Assembly (NCBI GenBank): GCA_009363875.1 | Contig: CM018688.1 | Coordinates: forward strand, 57,513,001 to 57,577,000 | Direction: 5' to 3' | Length of the DNA: 64,000 bases | Source of the DNA: Mikania micrantha | Taxonomy: Eukaryota > Streptophyta > Magnoliopsida > Asterales > Asteraceae | Shown here: in pieces, positions 23,040 to 33,160 of the stretch | Layout: the number at the start of each line of letters is the position of its first letter | Numbering within the stretch: position 1 is the first letter of the stretch | Made by a program: the position numbers and the translations under genes | The notes under the pieces: generated by a model | The model's input: only the letters and a program-made list of their open reading frames with translations | What the model was told of the DNA's origin: nothing | Databases searched by the model: none

Positions 23040-23620
23040 CCGCATGTTGTTGACCGGCGAAACTAGGATCGCAGCGAACCTTAAGGTTCAATTGGGCTGG
23101 GTTCGTGGGATGATATAGCTTCTCTTAGGGTTCGGCTGCCACTACAGTCACTAGGTTCGTCCAGTTTAGAAATCACAGGTTCGCCTAGATTATCAAACAG
23201 GGTTCGGCCGAGTGATTGTTGATATAGGTTCGCCGGGATTGGGTTCGTGGAGTCCGAGGGTTCGCTGCATGGCTGCAAGCATGGGTTCGCCAAAGGCCAT
23301 GGTTCGGCTAGGATTATACAGCAAGGGTTCGCTGCAATCTGAAAGGGTTCGGCCCTGCTCACGTAGGTTCGGTCAAAGTCGGCCATGAGGGTTCGTCCAC
23401 ATGAAAGCTTCGGCTAGGGTTCGGTGGGCACATGGGTTCGGTGGTGGTTCGAAGGCTCGGCTGCCATGGTTCGCAGAAGGTTCGTGCCAGGGGATGGTTC
23501 GGCTATGGATGCTGGGTTCGTCTAGGATTCGTGATCCCATCCTTGCACAGGTTCGTGAGTAGCCTGTGAGGAACCAAAAGGTTCGGCCAGACCTTCGTCG
23601 CCTAGCCCTATCTACGAACC
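23040..23620 (-). repeat. GGTTCG short-motif array in the solo LTR
   Basis: GGTTCG or GGTTCGGC recurs about every 15-25 bases, some 30 times, without a fixed period. It corresponds to the ATTCG-rich zone at 2030-2330 of the other solo LTR, on the opposite strand. Confidence 0.7.
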
Positions 23621-25292
23621 CAGTTCTATGCACCATCGCCATCGATCATCTGGATAATACGGCCGTTCACTCATTGTGGGGTATCAGATAGGGTTGTCGA
23701 GGTGTGTGGTTTCAACAAGAAAGATGGTTTGCCGGTTGTCTAAGTGGATCGAACAAATACACACATAAAACCCTAGATTTCGTGATCTTTCATGCTCCAT
23801 ACCTCGAATTCCAGTGAGTAACTCTTCAGATCTTTTGTACTTTCAGGTAGAGGAGATCACGAGCTTCGCGTGGGTTCAAGAATCATCGAATTTCGTTGAG
23901 AATCGAAGGAGTTACGAAGCTTTGAAGATCAACAATGGTGGTTTTCTTTTTAGAGAGAGAAAGTGACGGGTTGAGAGCTTTAGAGAAAGAGTGCGTTGAG
24001 AGAAATGAAGAAAATGCATTCCTTTGATGTTTATATACCCCGCGGGTATTCGGGTTCGTTTCGGTTGCTCGGTTCGTGACTTCGTCGCGTATCCGGAACT
24101 TTACGCGTATTTAATATGTTTTGAATAAAAGAACGGTTTTAATTATTTTTGATAAGTTTCAAAATTGTAAAATGTTATTTATTTTATTTTATTAAATTAA
24201 AGTCGTTCGCGTCGTTTTTGTTTACGTTTCGTCGGTTCGCGTCACCATCGCGTGTATTCGTTCGAATCGTCATTCGAGCGAACACGACGATGGTTTTGCT
24301 TTCCGACTTTTGTTTTCTACCTTTCAGTCATCATTTCAAAACGTTAAACTCACATATATGTTTGTGTGAATCGTCACTCACGCAAACACACTGTCAGTTC
24401 GTTATTCTGAAACGACACTGCACTATTGTTTGAATTGTGTTTCCTCACTGTCGGACTCAACTAAACATCATGTTTTCACTTTGTTTCCATACTGATTCGT
24501 CGGCCATCTGATTCCTGTCATTTATGGATATCAGATCGCAACCGACTTGTTCTTGTTATTTGTTTGAACACGGTTGTTTCTCAGGATTTGTTGTGCTAAC
24601 CGTACTTATGTTTTCACTTAAATACACACAACTAATGTTTCAAATGCGTGTTGTACATATAGTATTTAAGTTTACACAAAAATGCGTACAACTGTTTCTT
24701 GTATTAGAATTCTGTTAATACAAGTACTGTTTACACAAATGTATTTACACATAGTTATTGTTGAGAGTACACATACCGTACGGACTTGCCGGCCGGTCAG
24801 GTACTAGTTGTCACACCGGTGCTGCTGGTGGCTGGTCGAGAATCGGGCGAGTGGGGGCTGGGGGCGACGCAAGGGATGAGAACAAGGAGTTTTTTTCCTC
24901 TTTTCTTACTAAACGGTAATTGGGTAAACAAATAAAACAAAAAAGATTTTTGAAGATTGAGCTTTGGATTTTAAGTTTTTGGACTTTGGAGATTGGGCTT
25001 TGGAGATTGGGTAAACACTAAACAGATTTTTGAACTAATTAAATATATACCCATAAATTTGTTTGTTTATAGGTTTAATCGAATCGGTTTTATATGTTTA
25101 TAAATTATTTAAATTTTTTTAATAATTTTTTAGGGGGGCAAACATATGGTATATATTTTTTTTCAGGGAGGCGAAATAATTTTTTTTTAAAAATTTTGCA
25201 CTACGAATCGAGATATGTACACTACTAACCGAAAAAACGGGGGGGGGGGGGGGGGGCGGTCCCCCCCTCGTCCTAACTAACATGCGCCCCTG

Positions 25293-25934
25293 GGCTCGGG
25301 CTTGGCCTCGTTTAGGCTCGGCTCGGGCTTGGCCTCGTTTAGGCTCGGCTCGATCAAAACAACGTTTAAGGAGACGTTCCTAAGTAACTTTTTCTAAAAA
25401 AACAAATACAAATTTCGCTTAAATTATCATAAGCAATTCGACAACGCAAATCTAACTTCATGTATTATGTTGATAGGTTATTAAAAGTAATAATATAACT
25501 TTTTATAATGGGCTAGTCAGGGACGGCCTTGAAAATATTGGGGTGCCCAAGATGAGTCAAAAAAAGGCCCCTAAGAAATGAACATTTTTAAACTTAATTT
25601 TGTTAATTAACACTTAAAATTTAAAAGTTTAATGGGGGCGATTGCAAAATTTTATGGTTGATTCGGAAACATTTGTTACGTGGGCATAAAATTTTTAGGT
25701 TCATTCACGTATTACTATATAATAATTTTATTTTCTTCTATTTAGGTTAAAGCTTGGTGAGATATGGTCCGATCTTGTTAAAAATAGATAATATAACCTA
25801 AATTTAATATATAAAAGCATAATGAAGTTTAAAATGATACAGTGATTGTTAATAATAAACTTGGACTTAATTTAAATTGAATTTAAATTATTAGTTGTGT
25901 TTTTTTAATTTGGTTTATTAACATGTTTTTTTTT
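25293..25934. other. Remainder of the GGCTCG repeat and decayed repeats
   Basis: 25293-25365 continues the repeat interrupted at 19793. CAGGGACGGCCTTG at about 25517 looks like the left end of another hAT-type element, whose right end I could not find. The stretch near 25745-25815 resembles 19250-19345. No gene is seen. Confidence 0.5.
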
Positions 25935-26135
25935 TGAACGGCAGTTAAACTAACCCAACGTGCTATCTTCAGTTTTCTGGCGAGTGATAGCCAAGATCGG
26001 ATTACTCCAATCTCCGATGTGGGTTAGTGTGCCCCCAGATGCGCGGGAACCGGATTGAATCCGTAAACCCTCCCCCCCGATTAGGTTCGAACCTGGGATA
26101 AAGTCCAGATATGTTCCATCACCTGGATATCCATT
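25935..26135 (-). mobile_element. SINE-like copy
   Basis: On the minus strand a B-box-like GGTTCGAACC lies at 26084-26093, and the 3' end is GCCGTTCAAAAAAAAAA (25930-25944). The tail is the same as in the SINE at 17074. The upstream head border and the TSD are not clear. Confidence 0.6.
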
Positions 26136-26186
26136 ATGTAGATATATTAAAAAGAAATTTTATGGTGCCTCGACACGTATTTATTC

Positions 26187-26194
26187 TATAAATA
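26187..26194 (+). promoter_or_regulatory. TATA box of the defensin gene
   Basis: TATAAATA lies 62 bases upstream of the start codon at 26256, a normal distance for a short 5' leader. ACACGTAT, with an ACGT core, is a little upstream (26173-26180). Confidence 0.7.
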
Positions 26195-26255
26195 CCCTTT
26201 CCTTCTCAACAATTTCAGTCACCTGACAAAAGTTTCTGCCTCATAGCAGCTCAAA

Positions 26256-28853
26256 ATGGCAAGAACTGTTTTTGTTCTACTTCTGATGCACGTCATCTTT
26301 CTTGCTACCCCAGGTGCCATCTCAAACGCCTTTATCATTTTCAAATCAATATTAACTCTTCTTTTTTTCTTTAGTATATATAACTATAAATAGATAAAAT
26401 GTTTATTTTAGGACCAATAATATATTGAGATTTGTGCAGTGACGAATTTAGAATTTCTTTTTATGTGGGCAAATAATGAGTTACTAAAAAAAGTTATGGG
26501 TAAAAACAGGTCGGGTTCGTTGAAAACATAAAAATAAACCTATCCGTACGGGTAAAAAACATTTCGGGTTAGTTGAAGCTACAAAACAAATCTATTAGTT
26601 AGGGTAAAAAGCAATTCGAGTTAGTTGAAAACACAAAACAAACCTAGCTATTAAAAGTATTTGGAAAATAATTCTTAAATAATCAATTTCAATATTCCAT
26701 AACAAGTTAATATTCATATAAATTTATGGTAAGAACACAGATTTTATCATCCATTTTCATTTTTGCCCTTTATAATCAAGTTTGTGTCCCTTGTAATAAG
26801 ATTTATGTCCCTTATAATCATATTTGTGCACAATTTGTTTTAACTTTTGATCGTGGGCTCCTGGGAGCTATCCTCCCTCCCTATGCATTGTATCCACCAA
26901 TGGATGTTTGAGAACACATATATCTATCGCATGCAGTGTTTTATACACCGGACCAAACCATCTAGTTTAATCGGTTAAACTGAAAACCTGGTGAATGATT
27001 GCATGCAGCTAGCGTTTTAAAGAGTAGACCAAACCATGCGGTATTGCGGTCCAATCGGTTAGACCGGAAACCGGATGGTTTACCGCTTTCTTTATGCTAG
27101 AAAACCCGCCCCTTCAAGAACCAGGCAGATGGAATGGGCCGTTGAACCTGTCTCAACAGTAGAACCGTATGCTAGCCTATGAAGAGAGTGGGTCTAATTT
27201 TTCAAATGGTGGACGCGTCAGTAATTTTCATAGTGGTTCAATGTGGGACTCAAATATTAGAAAGGCAAAAAAAATTTTACTGGATTAAACTTTTGAACTT
27301 GTGAAATCAAAACAATTTGATTTGTTGTTTGCCAACTTAACTAACTTGAAAATGTCATGAGGACTTTGATCAAATAAACTAAATGTCAATTGAATCAAAA
27401 AATAAATAAACAAATAAATAAAATTGTCGACCCGAAGAATTACATCAAATGTATGAAAAAAAAAACTCATGATTAAAAAGTTGTAAAAACTACTATATTT
27501 ATTATTTAGGACAAACAAATAATCAAACTACACTATATATTATTATGGAAATTATTTATACTTTTAAATTTTAAAATGAAATATCACTTTATATGGTTTT
27601 TGAATCAGGTTGAATCGGTCAAACTGGTTCGACCAGTGGACCGTTATGACGAACGCTTTTTTTTTCCGACACAGTTATGATAACATTGATTGCATGTTTA
27701 AATGTATCTATGATTTATTTTCTAAAAACATGGTTTCTATACTTTTTTGTCTAAATGTGTAGATGCATTCAGTGTTGTTAGAACCGGACCAGCTAGACCG
27801 GGAACCGGGGAGTCGACCGGCCCAAAAACACATGTGAACCGTCCTCAAGGGAACCGGGCGGTACACCGGTCGGTACACCGGTCGGACCGGGGACCGGTTC
27901 ACTCGTCGGACCTGATTTCAAGTTTTTTTTTACTAAAATTCAAAGAATTAAAAATTATAATCAAACCTTGTCTTTTTTAACATAATTATGTTTGTTTGAA
28001 CATTAATTATGTTTGTTTAAATGTGTTTATACTTTTATAAATTTTTGGATTTTTTATATATTTATTATGTCATCCGGTTCTTTAATCCGGTCCAACTGGT
28101 CCGATCAGTAGCCAGTAAGACGTACAGTTCGACGTTTGGTCTGGTTTTGAAAACATTGGATACACTTACAAAATTTGCACATGTATAAGCATACGTGAGG
28201 ATATTTAATTTTTCTTTAGAAAAATGTAAGGAAGGAAATAAAACTAAAGAAACTAAGAAAATAGAGAAATGAATTAATTTTTTCAATTAATATATTTACA
28301 TAAAGGGGTTATGGAAACATGTTGTCATGGTTTTCAATGATTAACATCTTGATTATGAATTAATTATTATAAATATTATACTTGTCTATATTTATTAATG
28401 AATAAAACAGATATCATGAGCGTGAACGCAAAATTATGTGAAAAGCCAAGTAGAACATGGTTCGGAAACTGTAAAGACTCAGAGAAGTGTGACAAGCAAT
28501 GCATAGAATGGGAGGGTGCAGTACATGGATCATGTCATCAACGTGAAGCCAAATACATGTGTTTTTGCTACTCGGAATGTCGTCCCAAAGACAAAGTTCC
28601 ATCGCCTCCAGGTGGGAAGCCATCTCCACCCAATGGCGGACAACCTGCACCCCCTACTAGTGACAGTAAGCCTCCGGCTCCTTCTCCAGGAGGGGGGCAA
28701 CCGTCTCCACCTGATGGTGGACAACAACCTCCTCCACTTGACGATAATAAGCCGACTCCTTCTCCACCTAATCAGGGTGACACTCAACCTGATCATCCAC
28801 CTGACAGTGGGAAGACATCTCCACCTCCAGGATGTAACAAGTTTGGAGATTGA
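26256..28853 (+). CDS. Secreted defensin with proline-rich tail (Art v 1/SF18-like)
   Basis: Exon 1 (26256-26313) encodes a 19-residue hydrophobic signal peptide start (MARTVFVLLL). The intron is 26314-28410 (GT-AG), in the signal-peptide position usual for plant defensins. Exon 2 (28411-28853) encodes eight cysteines in CSab spacing: CDKQC gives CxxxC, GSC gives the gamma-core, and CFC gives CxC. A tail of about 85 residues rich in SPP, PPP and GG follows. Such proteins are secreted, and Asteraceae members are abundant in pollen or anthers, where several are allergens; antimicrobial activity is a family inference. A ninth cysteine (PPPGCNK) near the end is unusual. Two hAT elements lie in the intron. 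Total length is about 166 residues, like its relatives. Splicing is phase-consistent; expression is not shown. Confidence 0.87.
26934..27688. mobile_element. hAT-like element of the ACCGG type
   Basis: The left end CAGTGTTTTATACACCGGACC and the right end GATAACATTG are inverted in type. The flanks ATCGCATG (26926-26933) and ATTGCATG (27689-27696) match at 7 of 8 positions. Inner sequences repeat CCGGTT/AACCGG on both strands. It has no transposase and lies inside the defensin intron. A second end-like motif near 26998 (GATTGCATGCAG...) hints at an internal duplication. Confidence 0.75.
27770..28158. mobile_element. hAT-like element of the ACCGG type
   Basis: The left end CAGTGTTGTTAGAACCGGACC and the right end GGTTTTGAAAACATTG are imperfect inverted repeats. 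The flanks GATGCATT and GATACACT agree at 6 of 8 positions. It lies 81 bp after the previous element and also within the defensin intron. Confidence 0.65.
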
Positions 28854-29114
28854 TAAGATGGTCGCCGAAGCTCTCAGCAACTACAAGAGCCAAGTCGACA
28901 AAGCGTCTCATCTTTAACATCTTGACAAGCCCATAACACAACAATGAATGCCAAACCATGCGTAAAAATTTTAACAATTTTATGGAAATAATGTGTTACA
29001 TTTGTACTACGTAAAACGATCATGATTCGCCTGATATTGTAACTAAAACTAGTGTTTGTTAAAGTCCATGTGTTATAAGATATGGAAAAATAAAATTTAT
29101 AATAAAATATGGTC
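28854..29114 (+). other. Defensin 3' untranslated region
   Basis: Downstream of the TGA stop the sequence is non-coding. It contains AATAAA motifs at 29089-29094 and 29101-29106, likely polyadenylation signals. A hAT element follows at 29123. Confidence 0.6.
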
Positions 29115-29122
29115 ACATATAT

Positions 29123-30003
29123 CAGGGGCGTCTCCGAGAATTCGAGTGTCCCGTGCGAAAAGGGAAAAAAAGGCCCTTTTAGATAAAATTTTTTTTATAT
29201 ATAATGACTAATGTTGTGACAATTAACGTAAGCATAACAAAATCATAGTTTTCAAACTTAAAAGTACGTACCAATATACCAATGTTATGTTAGATATTTT
29301 AGTGTAATTGGGTTAATTTGATCGATCAATATGAATTATGAAATCATTAAACAAGTTGGGTGTGGGGTGCACGCTTGTTTAATATTTTATAAATTCAATG
29401 GGGGTTTCAAGGGGGGCGGGGTCCGGGGGCAGCGCCCCCGGTTAGCGGGGTCCAAGGGGCGGCAGCCCCTGGCAGGGTCCAAAGGGCAGAGCCCCTGGCT
29501 GGGGTCGAGCTGTCAGGTCAGCTTGGAAAAAATTTTTCTAACCTAAGTTGTTATATTAAAAAATCAATAGAAAAATTGATTTTACGAATTTTACATAAAA
29601 TTTGTTTTTAAAACTTTAGTGTCGTTTTTGTGAAAAATGAAAGTTGGAAAACTGCCTGGAGGCAGTTTCCAAATGCATGCGCCCAGAAATTGATTGTTTT
29701 TTACAGACTGGTTCATTCACGAAATTCAACAGCGAATTTCATACTTGTTCTTGAGCGAAATCGAATTTTATCTGATCAAATATTTGGGTGAACCGCAAAT
29801 AGTTTGATCTGAAAGTGTGTTCCACGACTTTCGATTCATCCGGTGTTCGTGTTTTTCTAGAAATTCTCTACATGTTATAATGGGACAATTGAATTTTTAT
29901 AAAAAATATATAGTATATATAAAATTTTTTTTATAAAATTGTGCCCCTAAAACGATGGGCCCTGTGCGGGAGGCGGGTTTGCACCCCCTCCCAGCCGCCC
30001 CTG
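29123..30003. mobile_element. Non-autonomous hAT element with GC-rich core
   Basis: The ends CAGGGGCG and CGCCCCTG are perfect 8-bp inverted repeats. The TSD ACATATAT is perfect (29115-29122 and 30004-30011). It is 881 bp with no transposase. A GC-rich block at 29400-29515 contains three related inverted units such as GGGGGCAGCGCCCCC and GGGGCGGCAGCCCC. Confidence 0.9.
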
Positions 30004-30011
30004 ACATATAT

Positions 30012-30790
30012 AAAAACAAATTGCAATGATATATGTGAAATTCAACTAAATTACGTTTAATATGAAACATAGATTAAAAAAACGTTTCATAACGGAGTAT
30101 TGGCTAGTATATCGAAATTGAGAGTAGAAAATACAGAAAGTTACAAAAAGAAGCAAAAGAATATTATTTTTAACCTAATTTGGTTTTAAATTAATTGATA
30201 ACGGAAAACCATTCATCTCGAATTTGAATATAGCCGTATATATTAATCTTTAAAAATTATAAGAGGAAAACAATATATGTGTTGATTAAATGAGAGTATA
30301 AAAATAGCAAAAAATATAAATTAAATCAATGAAAAATAGAAGAAAAAAAAGAAGGAAACTCTACTAAACATTGTAAATACAAAGGTGGTAAAATTTTTTT
30401 AAAAAAAGGAAAAGTATATTTAAATGTTTAAAATTACATCATCTTCCACCAAAGAAAGACTACATTTTATTATTTTGTGGGGATATTTCTAATTTGTTAA
30501 CAGGTGTTATTTACATATTTTTCATTTCTAGCTTACAAAATTATATATTTTTTCAAATTATGTTTTACAGGATTTTTATATTATAAATTGAAAATTTTTA
30601 CCTTAAAAAATTAATATGTAATTTGGCAAGTTAAGAATAAAAAATATGTAATTTTTTCCTAAAAAGGAATTAGTTGTTTTATTCACAAAATCCATTTTTA
30701 ATCAAATTGACAAATTCTTATCCTAAAAAAATGAGAGCGCGTGAGGCCAATGTTGACAAAAGGAATACAAAATGACACTCATTAAAATAG
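30012..30790. other. AT-rich spacer, no gene seen
   Basis: A/T-rich sequence without ORFs or recognised repeats, ending at the TSD of the tandem array. Confidence 0.6.
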
Positions 30791-30795
30791 GTTTT

Positions 30796-32803
30796 TGTGA
30801 CAGTTGCGTACGAAGAATTCGGCATTTATGACGTAAGCACATTTGGTCGTGCATGAAATCCACGAGGATTTAGTAACTTTTGTTATTGGGGATTGAAAGT
30901 ATGTGAAAAATGATGAACGTGGGCGAAAACCGCGCGCAAAACGGAGTTCGTATGCCCCCGGAATCGCGAAAAGAAGTTTAAAATCAAAATGGTGACGGAA
31001 GGTGACGTGGGGCGTAACGCCTGCCCCAGCCTTCCAACCCAGGCGTTACGCCTGGCGAGTTATGTCGGCCAAAAATTGTTTAAATCGATCAGAATCGTCC
31101 AGAACGCAAAATCTTCATCCACTTCGATCCCAAGCAACCACCAGACGCCATTTCTTCATCCTTTAACCTCCAATCTTCATTTCAAAGCCCCTCAAACATC
31201 CGGATCATCCCACGGATCGTATATACAAGTCCTGATCGTTGTTATACGCGCAGAACTCCGTCAGATCAGGTAACGGTTCATTTTAACCTTCTAGTTTGAT
31301 TTTTATTGATTAGATCTTGATTTTGAACGTAATGAGATAGTTAGGATTGTTGATTATTGCCTAGATGATGGCTAGGATTGATTTTAAACGAAGAACACGA
31401 AGTTCTAACGGTTAAATCCTGATTTTGATCCGTTGTGATGCCCGGTTTGCATGAAATCATACCTATGATTATAATGGTTTAAACCATTTGATTATGACAA
31501 TGTAGGTGATTAGTTTGATTAATCTTTGAAATGCAAAGGTTAAATTCAAGTGTTTCAAACTAATCATAATCATTAACATACTCATTGGAATGATTATCTG
31601 ATGTTTGTGATAACAGTCAGATTAGTATGTTAAATCTGGTTATTTCACCTATTCTGATGCTACATTGTGATATTTCATGATATTTGGGTAATCAATAATA
31701 AGGATTAATCACTCCTAAACCATTAAATCATCTAGAAACTGTTTTAGCATTATAATCAACAACATTAACTATTTGGTTAATCTGAGATTATTCTGATTAA
31801 TCTAGAGTGTCATCAACTTTGTGTTAGGAATCTAATACAATGTAGGTTCCTACATTATCATACATTGTATGATATAACCTTAAATTAATTAATTATATAA
31901 TTAATATCGAGTTGATGATTTACTAAGCAATGTCTTTGACATTGAACGTTCAGAAGGATCTAATCAGTAAACTAGAACATAAATAACTCATTAAATATAA
32001 ATAAATGCAGAATCACTTCTCTATTATCAGTTTTGAGATACTCTGCTACATCTATACTATCAGGTGAGTTTCGTACAACCCCTTTTATTTTTAATCTTTT
32101 ATAAACATCGGGGAACATTGTTGAACTTTTAATGAACATATGATATGTATCACTGATATCTGTGTGATTTCATGTGATTGTTGTGACTTTTGTGGGATTT
32201 CATGGGATTTTGGCCTGTAGACTGAACTCTATCATGACACTGAAAGTCCTCATATTTGAACTGTATCTAGTGAACCCATGTGTGGCCGAGCAGAAAACAT
32301 TGATAGTACTATTGGTTGACACCCCATTCGCTGGGAGGGTTGCATCTCCCCTTGTGTGAATGTTTGTTATCTGTTTCCTGAACTTCTTAATGGTGTGATA
32401 GACATTAAGATAATGAGGCACTAAGATATGTACCGACGGGTAATATCTTGAGACAGACTAGACGTCCGAAAGGAACTAGATACAGGTCCCATGATTATCC
32501 GGAACTGAACTTTTGAGAACGTGCTTATCATATCATATTGTTTTAAATTGAACTGTCGATCTCACCAGCTTTGTGCTGACGTTTTCAAATTATATCTTTT
32601 TGCAGGAAGACAGTGACCACCGGGTGAGGATGCACTTTGAGTTATTTGCACTTTAATAATAGTAATGTAATTAAATAAATATAGTTGTAATGTGGTTGTG
32701 ATTGCGACACCCTAGTCACCTCGGAGACATCACCACTATGCTTCCGCAACCGATTCAGTGACGTCAGACCAGACACGAGGTGACGAGGGGTGGGGGTGTG
32801 ACA
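30796..32803 (+). repeat. LTR 1 of the array (5' outer)
   Basis: It runs from TGTGACAGTTGCG to GGTGTGACA, 2008 bp. It lacks about 60 bp found in the other three LTRs, just after GCGACACCCTAGT (near 32718). Private changes include GATTTT for TGTTTT near 31430 and an A near 32667. The inner GTGAGT donor is at 32064. I see no strong TATA box; TATATAC at 31220 is a weak candidate. Confidence 0.95.
32064..32605 (+). other. Possible intron inside LTR 1
   Basis: CAG|GTGAGT (GT at 32064-32065) and TATCTTTTTGCAG (AG at 32604-32605) bracket 542 bp. The same pair is at 41007-41548, 49994-50535 and 58975-59516 in the other LTRs. It is equivalent in place to the candidate introns of the two solo LTRs. 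Confidence 0.45.
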
Positions 32804-32806
32804 GGG

Positions 32807-32820
32807 TGGTATCAGAGCCA
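32807..32820 (+). other. Primer binding site, unit 1
   Basis: TGGTATCAGAGCCA, three bases after the LTR, is complementary to the 3' end of initiator-Met tRNA, the usual primer for this clade. Confidence 0.93.
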
Positions 32821-33160
32821 CAGGTTATAGAGAATTAGGTTGACTTAGAGACCTAGACTATAACCATAGGCTCGTATAGTGACACAGAGAGCACCGAACA
32901 TGTTAACGAACAAAACTTGTTTTGAATTAAACCAGGATAATCAGGTGGTACGAATTCCAGTTATGAGTGGCCAGCATAACTGAAATCCGCAACACGTGTG
33001 CATTCTAGTTTGATTTAATTCAAGTAGAACATTAATAACTAAAGGATCGAATAGTTGTGTTAGGGTAGGGAAAACGTCGGACATCATGTGTATGTTGAAT
33101 GTTATTATTCAATATATTTTTTTTTCATGGTACTGATTCGAGTATTCTGTTTATTCAGCA

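Larger units (their letters stand above)
20427..24815 (-). mobile_element. Solo LTR, minus strand, inside the hAT element
   Basis: On the minus strand it begins TGTGACAACTAG and ends GGTGTGACA, 4389 bp. A perfect 5-bp TSD, CCGGT, flanks it (20422-20426 and 24816-24820). It belongs to the same family as the solo LTR at 838-5192: terminal sequences, the TATA region and the GTGAGTTCATATGCCCC core all match. Open frames such as those at 23081-23642 come from GGTTCG repeats and are not genes. Confidence 0.92.
19794..25292 (-). mobile_element. Non-autonomous hAT element carrying a nested solo LTR
   Basis: The ends are CAGTGGCGGAGCTTG and ...ATGCGCCCCTG. The flanks GACTCGGG (19786-19793) and GGCTCGGG (25293-25300) match at 7 of 8 positions, an 8-bp hAT TSD. 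Without the inserted solo LTR and its TSD copy it is about 1.1 kb. It keeps the start of a transposase gene on the minus strand, with an untranslated first exon, a GT-AG intron (20189-20338) and the first codons, but the catalytic part is gone. A run of 18 G lies near 25239. Confidence 0.78.
26314..28410 (+). other. Defensin intron, enlarged by two hAT elements
   Basis: The intron opens CAG|GTGCCA and closes AAAACAG|AT; 2097 bp. About 1.14 kb of it is the two hAT elements at 26934-27688 and 27770-28158. The rest is AT-rich. Confidence 0.8.

Noticed and set aside
23081..23642. Minus-strand ORFs rich in EP and RT residues
   Set aside because: They are translations of the GGTTCG motif array.
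28414..28977. ORFs overlapping the defensin exon in other frames
   Set aside because: Repetitive Pro codons open the other frames; only the frame with the eight cysteines and matching splice phase is meaningful.
30989..31273. 94-residue ORF in each LTR (also 39932, 48919, 57900)
   Set aside because: It lies in LTR sequence, has no recognisable domain, and ends at a donor-like GGTAACG; probably chance.
32174..32421. Small overlapping ORFs in the LTRs
   Set aside because: They fall within the candidate intron of the LTR, with no coding signature.
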